64,000 nt of DNA from Allobosea lupini (GTDB taxonomy: Bacteria; Pseudomonadota; Alphaproteobacteria; Rhizobiales; Beijerinckiaceae), in the NCBI RefSeq assembly GCF_900109525.1, contig NZ_FOAN01000011.1, positions 62,001 to 126,000 on the forward strand, read 5' to 3'. Positions 8,907-17,010 of the stretch are shown here, in pieces. The translations under genes and the position numbers were made by a program. The first letter of the stretch is position 1. Each line of letters starts with the position of its first letter. The notes beneath the pieces were generated by a model that saw only the letters and a list, made by a program, of their open reading frames with translations, did not search any database and had not been told where the DNA came from.

Positions 8907-10007
8907 TCACCAGCCTTGATCGGTTCGCCGGGTCGGCGCGGCCGCCGAGCCGCGTTCGACCAGTCGGGTCGGCAGCACGAGATCGGGAGGGGCACCGCCT
9001 CCCGAGAGCTGTTCGATCAGCAGTTTCATCGCCGCCTGGCCGATCTCGCGGCGTGGCTGGTGGATGGTGGTGAGCTGCGGCTCGACGGCCTCCGCCAGCA
9101 CGATGTCGTCGAAGCCGACCACCGAGACATCGTCAGGGACGTTGCGGCCGCGGGCGCGCAGCTCGCCCATGGCGCCGACCGCCATCTGGTCGCTGGCGGC
9201 GAATATGGCGCTGTAATCGACGCCTCTCGCAGCGAGCATGCGGATCGCGGCGCGCCCGGCGGCGAGGCCGAAATCGCCCTCGACGACGAGGTCCGGGTCG
9301 GCCGGAATGCCGGCATCGGCGAGGCCGGCGAGATAGCCGTCGCGACGGTCGAGGCTCATCGGATCCGGCATCGGGCCGGCGATATGGGCGATCCGGCGAT
9401 GGCCGAGCCTGGCGAGGTGGGCAACTGCTGCGCGTGCCGCAGCATGGTTGTCGACCTTGACTGTCGGCAGATTGAGCCCAGGCAGCATCTCGAGCGCAAC
9501 GACGATGGGCGGCAGGCGGCTGCGTTTGGCGAGGGCCTCGGGGAAGCGGCCGACCATCAGGATCAGTCCGTCGGCATGGCGCTCCCTGACCATGTCGACA
9601 TAGCGCAGGATGCGCTCGTCATCGTCGCGGGCATCGCCCATCAGCACCTTGTAGCCGGCGTCGACTGCGGCTTCTTCGACGCCCTTGTAGATCTCGAGAT
9701 AGAACGGGTTGCTGATGTCGCGCACCAGCAGGATCACGGTGCGCGTCGCCTGGAGGCGGAGATTGCGCGCCTGGGCGTTGGGAATGAAGCCGGTCGCCGC
9801 GACCGCCGCGATGACGCGCTCGCGGGTCCGCGCCTTGACCCTCTCCGGCTGAGCCAAAGCGCGCGACACCGTCGCCGTCGAGACGCCGGCGAGGCGCGCG
9901 ACTTCGGCGATGGTCGGGGCGGCTATGGGGGCGTCTTGCAAGGTCGATGATCTGGAACGGCGGCGGCGAATCGGCGCGACGGAGGCAGGAGCCCCATCAT
10001 GCCGCAA
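8907..10007 (-). CDS. LacI family transcriptional regulator
   Basis: A 366-residue repressor. The N-terminal helix-turn-helix (PTIAEVARLAGVSTATVSRAL, about residues 31-51) is classic LacI, followed by the hinge and a periplasmic-binding-like effector domain (for example 'DISNPFYLEIYKGVEEA', 'SVVGFDDIVLAEAVEPQLTT'). An in-frame TTG at 9941 would give a more usual length of about 344, so the start is uncertain. It is the last gene of the minus-strand sugar operon and its likely target is the palindrome at 15768-15781 in that operon's promoter. It ends 6 bases from the convergent kinase gene with no visible terminator between them. Confidence 0.9.
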   Translation of the reverse strand: MRHDGAPASVAPIRRRRSRSSTLQDAPIAAPTIAEVARLAGVSTATVSRALAQPERVKARTRERVIAAVAATGFIPNAQARNLRLQATRTVILLVRDISNPFYLEIYKGVEEAAVDAGYKVLMGDARDDDERILRYVDMVRERHADGLILMVGRFPEALAKRSRLPPIVVALEMLPGLNLPTVKVDNHAAARAAVAHLARLGHRRIAHIAGPMPDPMSLDRRDGYLAGLADAGIPADPDLVVEGDFGLAAGRAAIRMLAARGVDYSAIFAASDQMAVGAMGELRARGRNVPDDVSVVGFDDIVLAEAVEPQLTTIHQPRREIGQAAMKLLIEQLSGGGAPPDLVLPTRLVERGSAAAPTRRTDQGW

Positions 10008-10077
10008 TCGTTGCCGATAAGGCAGGGCCGGGCGCCCATATGGTGCGGGCGCCCGGTGTGGGGGTTCACGCGCCGTA

Positions 10078-11202
10078 TTACTTCCCGCCCCAACGGGCCG
10101 GATAGTTCGTCATCTGCTCGCAGCCGCAGAGCGCATAGTGCAGCGGCGGCATCTTGTCGTTGACGAACTTGTCGAGGGTCTCGGCCGTGATCGCCGGCTG
10201 CGGCAGCTTCCAGGTCGGGCCCACCACTGGCTCGCCCTTGAGGATGCGGATCGCCGCGATTACCGGGGTGCGCCACTGATAGGTCGGATAGGTCGGCGCG
10301 ATCGCGGTGAGCTTGTTCTTCTTCCACTTCTGCAGGAAGTCCTGCTGGTCCTCGCCGTTGATCACCGGATAGGGCTTGCCGGCGTCCTCGAAGGCCTCGA
10401 GCGCCGCGACCGCGGTCGCGCCGGCATCCATCCAGACGCCGTCGATCTTGCCGAAGCGGTTGATGTAGTCCTCGACGATCGCCTTGGTCTTGGCGTTGTC
10501 GCCATTGGTGAACTCGGCGCCGACGACTTTGATGCCTTTCTCCTTGAAGATGCGCTCGGCCGCGGCCCAGCGGTTCTCCAGCACGTCGACGCCCGGCAGG
10601 ATGCGCAGCGCCAGTACAGCGCCGCCGGCCGGGATCTTCTCGGCGATGAAGCTCGCGCCCTGGATGCCGAAGCCGTAGCCGCCGATCGGGTTGATGAAGG
10701 TGACCGGCGCCTTGCTGTCGACGCCGCGATCGAAGACCACGACGGGCAGCTTCTTAGCGGCCGCCTCGACCGCCGGCGTCAGCGCTGCCGTGGTGTTCGG
10801 CGAGACGATCAGCGCATCGCACTGGCCGCTGTTGACGAAGGCGTTGATGTCCGAAATCTGCTTGTCGTCCTTGCCCTCGGCGTCGGCATGGGTGAACGAG
10901 GCGATATCGGCCTTGTTGGCGTCGACCTCGGCCTGCATGTTGGTGAAGCCGACGACGCGCCAGGGGTTGTTCACGCCCGCATTGGAGAAGCAGAGCTTAT
11001 AGGGGCCGGGCTTCTTGTACTTGGCGGTGTCGACCTTCTCGCCGCCGAGGTTCTGCTCCCATGGCTTGCCGTCGGGACCCTGCGGGGCGACCGTCAGCAG
11101 CGCCTTCTGGCGCTCGAATTCGGCGGGATCGTTGAAGTTCTGGGCGATGGCGCCCGTCGACAGTGCCGCCAGCAGCGCCGTCAAACCGATCTGCGTCTTC
11201 AT
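10078..11202 (-). CDS. sugar ABC transporter substrate-binding protein (RbsB-like)
   Basis: A 374-residue periplasmic binding protein with a Sec signal peptide (MKTQIGLTALLAALSTGAIAQ). The mature part has the ribose-binding-protein fold marks: 'DGKPWEQNLG', 'PYKLCFSNAGVNNPWRVV', 'SGQCDALIVSPNTTAALTP', 'INRFGKIDGVWMDAGATAV'. Start is set at ATG 11202 because a strong site (GGGAGGTGAAC then ATG) precedes it. It follows two permeases of the same operon. It would bind a monosaccharide or polyol; the epimerase-like enzyme upstream in the operon suggests a ketose or a related rare sugar. Confidence 0.92.
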   Translation of the reverse strand: MKTQIGLTALLAALSTGAIAQNFNDPAEFERQKALLTVAPQGPDGKPWEQNLGGEKVDTAKYKKPGPYKLCFSNAGVNNPWRVVGFTNMQAEVDANKADIASFTHADAEGKDDKQISDINAFVNSGQCDALIVSPNTTAALTPAVEAAAKKLPVVVFDRGVDSKAPVTFINPIGGYGFGIQGASFIAEKIPAGGAVLALRILPGVDVLENRWAAAERIFKEKGIKVVGAEFTNGDNAKTKAIVEDYINRFGKIDGVWMDAGATAVAALEAFEDAGKPYPVINGEDQQDFLQKWKKNKLTAIAPTYPTYQWRTPVIAAIRILKGEPVVGPTWKLPQPAITAETLDKFVNDKMPPLHYALCGCEQMTNYPARWGGK

Positions 11203-11282
11203 GTTCACCTCCCTCTGTCGCGCCGCCTTGCCGGCGGCCTCTGGCGGAGCGCGTGGGATCACGCGCCTCCGAAAACTCGTTT

Positions 11283-12266
11283 TCAGGCGCGTCGCATGCG
11301 CCAGGCGCTCGATGCCACAGCTGCGATCAGGATCAGGCCCTGAACGGTCTCACGCAGCGGCTGCGGCAGGCCCATCAGGTTGAGCAAGGTGAACAGGGCG
11401 AACAGGCTGAGCGCGCCGGCGACCGCGCCGGTCACGCTGGCGCGCCCGCCGAGCAATTGCGCCCCGCCGATGACGCAGGCGGCGATCGCCTGTAGTTCGA
11501 GCCCCTGTCCGACCGCGGTCGAGACGCCGGCGAAGCCGCCGAGCAGGATGCCCGCGGTCACCGCCGACAGCGCCGAGATCACGAAGACCAGAACCCGCGT
11601 CGCGCCGACCGGCACGCCGGAAAGCTCCGCCGCGCGCGGATTGTCGCCGACCGCCAGCACCTGCCGGCCGAAGACTGTCGCGTGCAACAGCCAGGCGGCG
11701 ATCCCGACGGAGCCGATGAGGATGAGCACCGAGAGCGGCATGATCCCGGTTACGGGAACGTCGCGATAGACGAGGCGGCCTAGCGCCCGGAAATTCTCCG
11801 GCAGATAGCCGCGCGGCGCCCCGCCCGACCACATCAGCGCCGCGCCATTCAGTGAGAGCAGCATGCCGAGCGTCGCGATGATCGAGGGCACCTTGAGCAG
11901 GGTGACGACGAGCCCGTTGACGAGGCCGACGCCGAGCCCGATCAGATAGAGCACGCCGATCGTCCACCAGGTGTTCTCGGGGTTGCCGCCGGCCAGCATC
12001 GAGCCGCCGAGCACGGTCAGCGTCACCAGCGATCCCATCGAGAGATCGAAGCCGCCGCCGGCGATGACGAAGAGCTGGCCGCAGGCGAGGATGATCAGCG
12101 GCGCGGCCCGGCGCAGGAAGTTGAGGAAGCCCTCGACCTCGAAATAGCTCGGCTGCATCACGGCGATAGTGCCGTAGAGCACGAGGAAGATGGCGAGGCC
12201 GACATTGATGCCGCGGGCGAAGCGCAGCGCCGCCGAGGGGGCGGTATGGCTGGCCACGGCGCTCAT
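11283..12266 (-). CDS. sugar ABC transporter permease (RbsC-like)
   Basis: A 327-residue inner membrane permease of the RbsC/AraH family with about eight to ten helices. Family segments seen: 'CGQLFVIAGGGFDLSMGSLV' near residue 60, 'GLVNGLVVTLLKVPSIIATLGM' near 115 and 'IAACVIGGAQLLGGRASVTG' near 270. It overlaps the other permease by 4 bases (start at 12266, upstream gene stop at 12263), so the two are co-translated and form a heterodimeric channel. Confidence 0.93.
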   Translation of the reverse strand: MSAVASHTAPSAALRFARGINVGLAIFLVLYGTIAVMQPSYFEVEGFLNFLRRAAPLIILACGQLFVIAGGGFDLSMGSLVTLTVLGGSMLAGGNPENTWWTIGVLYLIGLGVGLVNGLVVTLLKVPSIIATLGMLLSLNGAALMWSGGAPRGYLPENFRALGRLVYRDVPVTGIMPLSVLILIGSVGIAAWLLHATVFGRQVLAVGDNPRAAELSGVPVGATRVLVFVISALSAVTAGILLGGFAGVSTAVGQGLELQAIAACVIGGAQLLGGRASVTGAVAGALSLFALFTLLNLMGLPQPLRETVQGLILIAAVASSAWRMRRA

Positions 12267-13240
12267 GCGACATGCCCCTTGCTGCGCACGGCGTAGACGG
12301 CGACCGCGAGGATGACGATGGCGCCGCGCAATACCTGCTTCGGGAAGGCGTCGATGCCGGTCATGTTGAAGACGGCGTCGAGCGTGGCGAAGAGGAAGAC
12401 GCCCGCGAGCGTGCCCCAGACGCCACCGCGCCCGCCGGCGAGCAAGGTGCCGCCGATCACCACGACCGCGATCGATTCAAGATCGTAGACGCCGTCGCGG
12501 CCGACCCAGGGCGCCCCGGCGCGCAGGCGGCTGGCGAGATAGAGCCCGGTGAGGCCGGCCATCAGCGAGCACAAAACATGCGCGCCGATGATGACGCGCT
12601 CAGTGCGGATGCCGGCAAGGCGGGCGCCGTCGCGATTGCCGCCGGTGGCGTAGAGATGGGCGCCGAAGCGCGTGCGGCTCAGCAGCAGCCAGATCGCGAG
12701 CGCGAGCACGAACAGCAGCAGCACCGACCAGGGCAGCGGCCCGATCCGGCCATAGGCGAAGGCCTGGAAGGCTGCCGGAACCGAGCCGGCGAAATTGGAA
12801 AAGCTGGCCGAGAGCAGCCCCTGCAGGATCAAACCGACGCCGAGCGTCGCGATCAGCGGGTTGACGTCGAGCCGCGCGATGATCAGCCCGTTGACGAGGC
12901 CGACCGCTGCCGAGAGCGCCAGCACCGCCAGTACGGCCGGCGCGATCATTGCCGGCTCGCCTTTCATGATGAAGGAGGCGAGCACGGCCGAGACGCTGAT
13001 CAGATTGGCGACGGACAGGTCGATCGAACCGACCAGGATGGTCAGCGTCTGCCCGAGCGCGACGATGCCGAGGCCGACCATGCGCTGGGTCAGGCCAATG
13101 AGCCCCTCGCCGCTGAGATAGGCGTGCTGGCCGGTCGCGAGCGCGGTTGCGACATAGAGCACGAGCGAGCCGGCGAAGAGCAGCGGCGCCACCGGCACGT
13201 CGCGCGCCGGGCGAGGGGCGGCGATATCAGCGACGCTCAT
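12263..13240 (-). CDS. sugar ABC transporter permease (RbsC-like)
   Basis: A 325-residue permease, paralogous to the next gene in the operon. It shows 'LGQTLTILVGSIDLSVANLI' near residue 62, 'GLVNGLIIARLDVNPLIATLGVG' near 118 and 'SIAVVVIGGTLLAGGRGGVWG' near 275, all RbsC-type. Start ATG 13240 overlaps the ATPase stop. Two non-identical permeases rather than a homodimer is a common variation in Rhizobiales CUT2 transporters. Confidence 0.93.
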   Translation of the reverse strand: MSVADIAAPRPARDVPVAPLLFAGSLVLYVATALATGQHAYLSGEGLIGLTQRMVGLGIVALGQTLTILVGSIDLSVANLISVSAVLASFIMKGEPAMIAPAVLAVLALSAAVGLVNGLIIARLDVNPLIATLGVGLILQGLLSASFSNFAGSVPAAFQAFAYGRIGPLPWSVLLLFVLALAIWLLLSRTRFGAHLYATGGNRDGARLAGIRTERVIIGAHVLCSLMAGLTGLYLASRLRAGAPWVGRDGVYDLESIAVVVIGGTLLAGGRGGVWGTLAGVFLFATLDAVFNMTGIDAFPKQVLRGAIVILAVAVYAVRSKGHVA

Positions 13241-14751
13241 GCCGCGACCTCCGCCGTCCCGGTGCCGAGGGCAAGGTGCATCACGTCTTCCTCGCTGGCG
13301 CCGCGCTTGAGTTCTCCGGCGATGCGGCCTTCATGCATGACCAGGATGCGGTCGCTGACGCCGATGATCTCCGGCAGGTCGGAGGAGATCATCAGGATGG
13401 CGCGGCCGCGATCGGCGAGACCTCGCATCAGCTGGTAGATCGCCGCCTTGGCGGCGACGTCGATGCCGCGGGTCGGCTCGAGGAAGATCAGCACCCTGGG
13501 ATCGCGCGCCAGCCAGCGGCCGATCACGACCTTCTGCTGGTTGCCGCCGGAGAGCTCGCGGATCTCCTGGGTGAAGCCGGCGGCCCGGACATCGACCTCG
13601 GCGAGTTGCCGGTCGGCGGCGGCGCGCGCCATCGCGCCAGAAGCCGGTGGACGCAGGCGACGCGCAAAGGCGCGCAGCGTCATCAGGACATTGTCGCGCA
13701 GCGATTGCTGCGGGGCGATGCCCTCCTTCTTGCGATCGTCGGAGAGGAAGCCGATGCCGGCGATTATGGCCGCTCGCGGCGATTGGATCAGGCCGTCCAG
13801 CCCATCGACGGTCATCCGGCCGCGGGTGAACGGCTCGTCGCCGAAGAGAGCTCGCCCCAGCGCGCCCTTGCCGGAGCCTTCGAGCCCGGCGACGCCGACG
13901 ATCTCGCCGGCGCGCAGGTCGAGCGCGATATCGGAGAGGATGGCGTTGCCGGCACCCTGCACCGACAGCACGACCGGGCCGAGCCTGGCCGGATCACCCG
14001 GCGGCGGAAAGAAATCGGCGAGGTCGCGCCCGACCATCAGCCTGACGATCGTCGCCGGCGTCAGCGCGGCGGCCCGGTGTGTCGCGACCAACTTGCCGTC
14101 CTTCAGCACGGTGATGCGGTCGGCGATCGCCTTCAATTCGGCCATGCGGTGGGAGATGTAGAGGATCGCCGCGCCCTCGCGCCGGAGCGTCCCGACCAGT
14201 CCCAGAAGTCGGCCGGCATCGCGCTCATCGAGCGCTGCGGTCGGCTCGTCCATGACGATGATCTGGGCATCGAGCGCCAGCGCCTTGGCGATCTCGACCA
14301 GCTGCTGCTCGGCGATCGACAGAGATTTCACCAGCGCATCGGGCTGGACCCTGGCGCCGACACGCTCCAGCAGCTTGCGCGCGCCCTCCTGCATCGCGGC
14401 GCGGTCGAGCAGCCCGCCACGGGTCGGCTCAAGGCCAAGGAAGATGTTGTCGGCGACACTGCGCTCGGGCAGCAGGCTCAGCTCCTGGTGGATGATGCTG
14501 ATCCCGGCCCGGCGCGCCTGGACCGGATGCCGGAAGGCGATCGGCTCCCCGTTCAGGAGGATTTCGCCTTCGTCGGGGCGATAGACGCCGCCCAGCACTT
14601 TCATCAGCGTCGACTTGCCGGCGCCGTTCTCGCCGCAGATGGCGTGGACCTCGCCGGAATGGCAATCGAGGCTGACATCGTCGAGCGCCCGCACGCCGGT
14701 GAAGCTCTTGCCGATGCCGCGCATCGAAAGGACCGGCGTATCGGCGCTCAT
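13237..14751 (-). CDS. sugar ABC transporter ATP-binding protein (RbsA/CUT2 type)
   Basis: A 504-residue double ATPase of normal CUT2 length. Domain 1 has intact Walker A (GENGAGKSTLM, about residue 40), signature 'LSIAEQQLVEIAKAL' and Walker B 'IIVMDEPTAALDE'. Domain 2 has a degenerate Walker A (GLEGSGKGALG) and 'LSGGNQQKVVIGRWLA', with 'LIFLEPTRGID' as Walker B. A weakened second site is the norm in RbsA-type proteins. It overlaps both neighbours by 4 bases, giving one continuous translational unit with the epimerase upstream and permeases downstream. Confidence 0.94.
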   Translation of the reverse strand: MSADTPVLSMRGIGKSFTGVRALDDVSLDCHSGEVHAICGENGAGKSTLMKVLGGVYRPDEGEILLNGEPIAFRHPVQARRAGISIIHQELSLLPERSVADNIFLGLEPTRGGLLDRAAMQEGARKLLERVGARVQPDALVKSLSIAEQQLVEIAKALALDAQIIVMDEPTAALDERDAGRLLGLVGTLRREGAAILYISHRMAELKAIADRITVLKDGKLVATHRAAALTPATIVRLMVGRDLADFFPPPGDPARLGPVVLSVQGAGNAILSDIALDLRAGEIVGVAGLEGSGKGALGRALFGDEPFTRGRMTVDGLDGLIQSPRAAIIAGIGFLSDDRKKEGIAPQQSLRDNVLMTLRAFARRLRPPASGAMARAAADRQLAEVDVRAAGFTQEIRELSGGNQQKVVIGRWLARDPRVLIFLEPTRGIDVAAKAAIYQLMRGLADRGRAILMISSDLPEIIGVSDRILVMHEGRIAGELKRGASEEDVMHLALGTGTAEVAA

Positions 14752-15623
14752 GCCGCACCTGTCTTGTTGGGTTCAGCGGCTTCGGCCCAGCCGCGCCGGA
14801 TGAAATCGTGGCTCTCGACGAGGAGCGTGTCGAGATCGGGGAAGAGGTCGCGCCAGACCCGTGTCGCCGCCGCGAGCGAGGGCAGCGCCCGGCCGAAAGC
14901 CTCGACCGTCAGCCAGCCGTCATAGCCGGTAGCGCGGATGGCGCGGAACGTCTGCGCCCACGGCACATGGCCGCGTCCGACGATGCCGCGATCGTTCTCT
15001 GAGAGATGGATGTGATTGATCTCGGGAGCGTAGCGGCTGTAGGCGCCTACGGGATCGCGCTCCTCGATATTGGCGTGGAAGGTGTCGTACATGTAGCCAA
15101 AGTTCGGATGCGCGACCTCGGCCTTCAGCGCGCTCGCGGCTTCCATCGTGTTCAGCGCGTAGCATTCGAAGCGGTTGATCGCCTCGAGCGAGAGCGCGAT
15201 TCCGGCCTTGCCGGCCTCGTCCGCCATCGCATGCAGCGCTTCGGCGAGATGAGCGAGTTCGTCCTCGCGCGGGCCTTCGCCGGTGAAGACGCCGACCGGC
15301 GAATGATAGGGGCCGGCGATGACGGAGGCACCGAGCGCCGCGGCGCAGTCGACCGCCCAGCGATGGCGCTCGCGCGCCTTCCGGCGGATGGCAGCATCGG
15401 GCGAGAGCGGGTTGCTGTCCTCGGCGACGATGGTGACGATGGTGCGCTTCAGGCCGACCGCATCGAGCCGGTGGCCGAGCCGCTCGTAATGGCCGACATC
15501 GCCCTCGAAGACCGGGATCTCGACGCCGTCATAGCCGATATCGCGGATGCGCTCGCACAAGGGCAGGTGCGCTTCGTCGATGAAGCCGCCGACCGTCAGC
15601 AGGTTGAAGCCGATCTGGACCAT
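14748..15623 (-). CDS. sugar phosphate isomerase/epimerase, D-tagatose/D-psicose 3-epimerase-like TIM barrel
   Basis: A 291-residue TIM-barrel protein of the xylose isomerase-like superfamily. The metal site of ketose 3-epimerases is recognisable: Glu in 'ALSLEAINRFE', Asp and His in 'MYDTFHANIEE', His in 'INHIHLSENDRG' with the following 'GRGHVPW', and Glu in 'LTVEAFG'. The 'SENDRG..GRGHVPW' segment is characteristic of the tagatose/psicose epimerase group. It would interconvert ketoses or an inositol-like sugar imported by the operon. Start is put at ATG 15623, where homologous proteins begin; the frame extends to 15740, but that part is non-homologous and holds a possible uORF. It is the first gene of the operon. 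Confidence 0.88.
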   Translation of the reverse strand: MVQIGFNLLTVGGFIDEAHLPLCERIRDIGYDGVEIPVFEGDVGHYERLGHRLDAVGLKRTIVTIVAEDSNPLSPDAAIRRKARERHRWAVDCAAALGASVIAGPYHSPVGVFTGEGPREDELAHLAEALHAMADEAGKAGIALSLEAINRFECYALNTMEAASALKAEVAHPNFGYMYDTFHANIEERDPVGAYSRYAPEINHIHLSENDRGIVGRGHVPWAQTFRAIRATGYDGWLTVEAFGRALPSLAAATRVWRDLFPDLDTLLVESHDFIRRGWAEAAEPNKTGAA

Positions 15624-15645
15624 TGCCTTGGCTTTCGAGCCGCGT

Positions 15646-15711
15646 TCAGCGCAGCCGCGGTGCGGTCGCGCGGCTGCAGAAAGCCGATGAAACGACGATG
15701 CTGGCATGCAT
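15646..15711 (-). CDS. possible upstream leader peptide (uORF), 21 codons
   Basis: A short frame in the leader of the sugar operon encodes 21 residues (begins MHASIVVSSAF, ends TAPRLR) and stops 22 bases before the epimerase start. It owns the best ribosome site in the leader: GGGAGGA at 15721-15727, 9 bases from its ATG. The epimerase start at 15623 has only a weak AAGG. This suggests translation of the leader peptide first and re-initiation or coupling at the main gene. Alternatively the site may serve the in-frame ATG at 15707 of a longer epimerase form. No conservation data are available. Confidence 0.35.
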   Translation of the reverse strand: MHASIVVSSAFCSRATAPRLR

Positions 15712-15763
15712 GACCGGCATTCCTCCCTGGGGCGGTTCATTCTGCGGAACCGCTTCGGATCGG

Positions 15764-15791
15764 ATTATGTAATCGATTGCAAAACTGTCAA
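15764..15791 (-). promoter_or_regulatory. sigma70-type promoter with LacI-type operator in the spacer
   Basis: On the minus strand TTGACA (15791-15786) and CATAAT (15769-15764) are 16 bases apart, a near-consensus promoter for the sugar operon. The near-perfect palindrome TGTAATCGATTGCA (15768-15781, one mismatch, central CG) fills the spacer and touches the -10. Central-CG palindromes of this kind are typical LacI-family operators, and a LacI regulator is the last gene of this operon. Binding here would block RNA polymerase directly. Confidence 0.75.
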
Positions 15792-15883
15792 CCGGCTCCT
15801 TTGCGGCGCTCCGTCACATCAAAGGCGGCGATCCGACCGGGGCGCACTGCTTCGTCAGCGGACTGCGCGGTTGCGGCGATACG

Positions 15884-16029
15884 GGTGGGTTTGAACCACC
15901 GGCTAAGGTGGTTGCCGCCACGGAGCCCCTATTGATAGCCGGTCGATGGCACCTGCCTGTGACAGGCTCGCTGGCGGAACGGAATTCTCCCATGGCAGGT
16001 GCCGGCCGCAGGCGCTTCCGCCTCCTGCC
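15884..16029 (+). ncRNA. candidate structured leader RNA with overlapping helices
   Basis: Three copies of a GGTGG/CCACC word alternate: GGTGG 15884-15888, CCACC 15896-15900, GGTGG 15907-15911. The middle copy can pair with either neighbour, giving mutually exclusive stems. Next, GGCACCTGCC (15948-15957) pairs perfectly with GGCAGGTGCC (15994-16003), while GCCTGT/ACAGGC (15955-15967) competes for the left arm. A third hairpin with a CTTC tetraloop lies at 16008-16028. It sits about 370 bases upstream of the flavin reductase gene in an otherwise geneless region. The layout suggests a cis-regulatory RNA or sRNA. I cannot match it to a known family by eye and the strand is inferred from the downstream operon. 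Confidence 0.35.
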
Positions 16030-16396
16030 CGGGACATCTTTGAAAAGACATTCCATTGACCGTGCCTGTGTTCGCATGAAGAATGTCAGTATCGAGCGCC
16101 GATAACTGCGCTCGATCGCGGGATTTGCTGGAGCAGCTTGCACCGCGTCAACAATGCTAAAAGCACCACGATGAAATCGTGGGCTCCGAGTCCGGAGACA
16201 CGTCGATGAAGCCGCGTAATACTTTGGATCCTGAGCGATCGGACGGCCAGCCGCGATGTTCCTGATCCCTCGCCCTGCGGCCTGATCGCCGGGCTCGCCA
16301 TTCCCTAGCAGCGTCCGCGTGCCGGCTTGCCCGGCCGGAGCGTCGTTCCCTGGCGACGCTTGGCCTCGCTGCGTCCTCCCGCCAGCCGAGGCCTTC
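16030..16396. other. intergenic stretch without a recognised gene; inverted repeat and weak promoter
   Basis: This 367-base stretch lies before the flavin reductase operon. I see no gene. It holds a 7-bp inverted repeat GACATTC (16047-16053) and GAATGTC (16081-16087), 27 bases apart, with TTGACC (16056-16061) between the arms and a poor -10-like AAGAAT 17 bases on. This could be a regulated promoter for the operon at 16397. Short open frames here lack ribosome sites or family features. Confidence 0.3.
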
Positions 16397-16993
16397 ATGA
16401 CTGTCGTCTCGCTCGTCACTTCAACATCTGCGGCACCCCGCCACGTCGGTCGGGCTGCGCCGGCACCAGCCGAGGCGCCCAACTTCCGTGCGGCGCTGCG
16501 CCATCTCGCCGGCGGTGTCAGCGTGATCACGACCGGGCAGGGCGAGGATCGTACCGGGTTGACCGTGACCTCGCTCGCGTCGCTCTCGGCCGAGCCGCCG
16601 ACGGTGATGTTCGGGCTCAACCTGGGCTCGTCGAGCTTTCCGGTGCTCGCCCGCCATGGCAGCTTCGGCGTCAATTTCCTCAACGCCACGCAAAAGCAGA
16701 TCGCCGACCGCTTCGCCGGCCGCAATGGCGAGAAGGGCGAGGCGCGCTATGCCGGCGCGAGCTGGACGCAAGGTGTCACCGGCGCCCCGCTGCTCGAAGG
16801 CGCGCTGGCTGCGCTCGACTGCGAGGTCGAGGAGCTGATCGAGCGGCATTCGCACGCCATCGTCATCGGCCGCGTCCGTGAGGTCCGGCTCGGTGGCGAC
16901 GATGCGGCGCTGCTCTACTGGCGCGGCGATTACGAGCGCCTCGGCTGGATGGCCGAGGAAGCCCGTACGGCGCTCGGCCTGCGCGGCATCTGA
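16397..16993 (+). CDS. flavin reductase family protein (NADH:FMN oxidoreductase component)
   Basis: A 198-residue split-barrel flavin reductase that would supply FMNH2 to the LLM-class monooxygenases encoded next. Family segments are 'FRAALRHLAGGVSVITT' (about 35-52), 'GLTVTSLASLSAEPPTVMFGLN' (about 60-82) and 'FGVNFLNATQKQIADRF' (about 98-115). Start ATG 16397 follows GAGG; upstream in-frame sequence (from 16319) lacks homology-like content. It is the first gene of a plus-strand operon running to 24823, 17 bases before the first monooxygenase. Confidence 0.9.
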   Translation: MTVVSLVTSTSAAPRHVGRAAPAPAEAPNFRAALRHLAGGVSVITTGQGEDRTGLTVTSLASLSAEPPTVMFGLNLGSSSFPVLARHGSFGVNFLNATQKQIADRFAGRNGEKGEARYAGASWTQGVTGAPLLEGALAALDCEVEELIERHSHAIVIGRVREVRLGGDDAALLYWRGDYERLGWMAEEARTALGLRGI

Positions 16994-17010
16994 TCCAGGC
17001 GAGACATCCC

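Noticed and set aside
15880..15902. Minus-strand GGTGG-TTCAAAC-CCACC looks like a tRNA T-arm.
   Set aside because: No matching acceptor stem, D-arm or anticodon arm can be drawn upstream, and the CCACC arm also pairs with the next GGTGG. It is kept only as part of the structured element.
15908..16105. 65-codon plus-strand frame in the intergenic region.
   Set aside because: It runs through the strong inverted repeats, has no ribosome site and shows no family feature.
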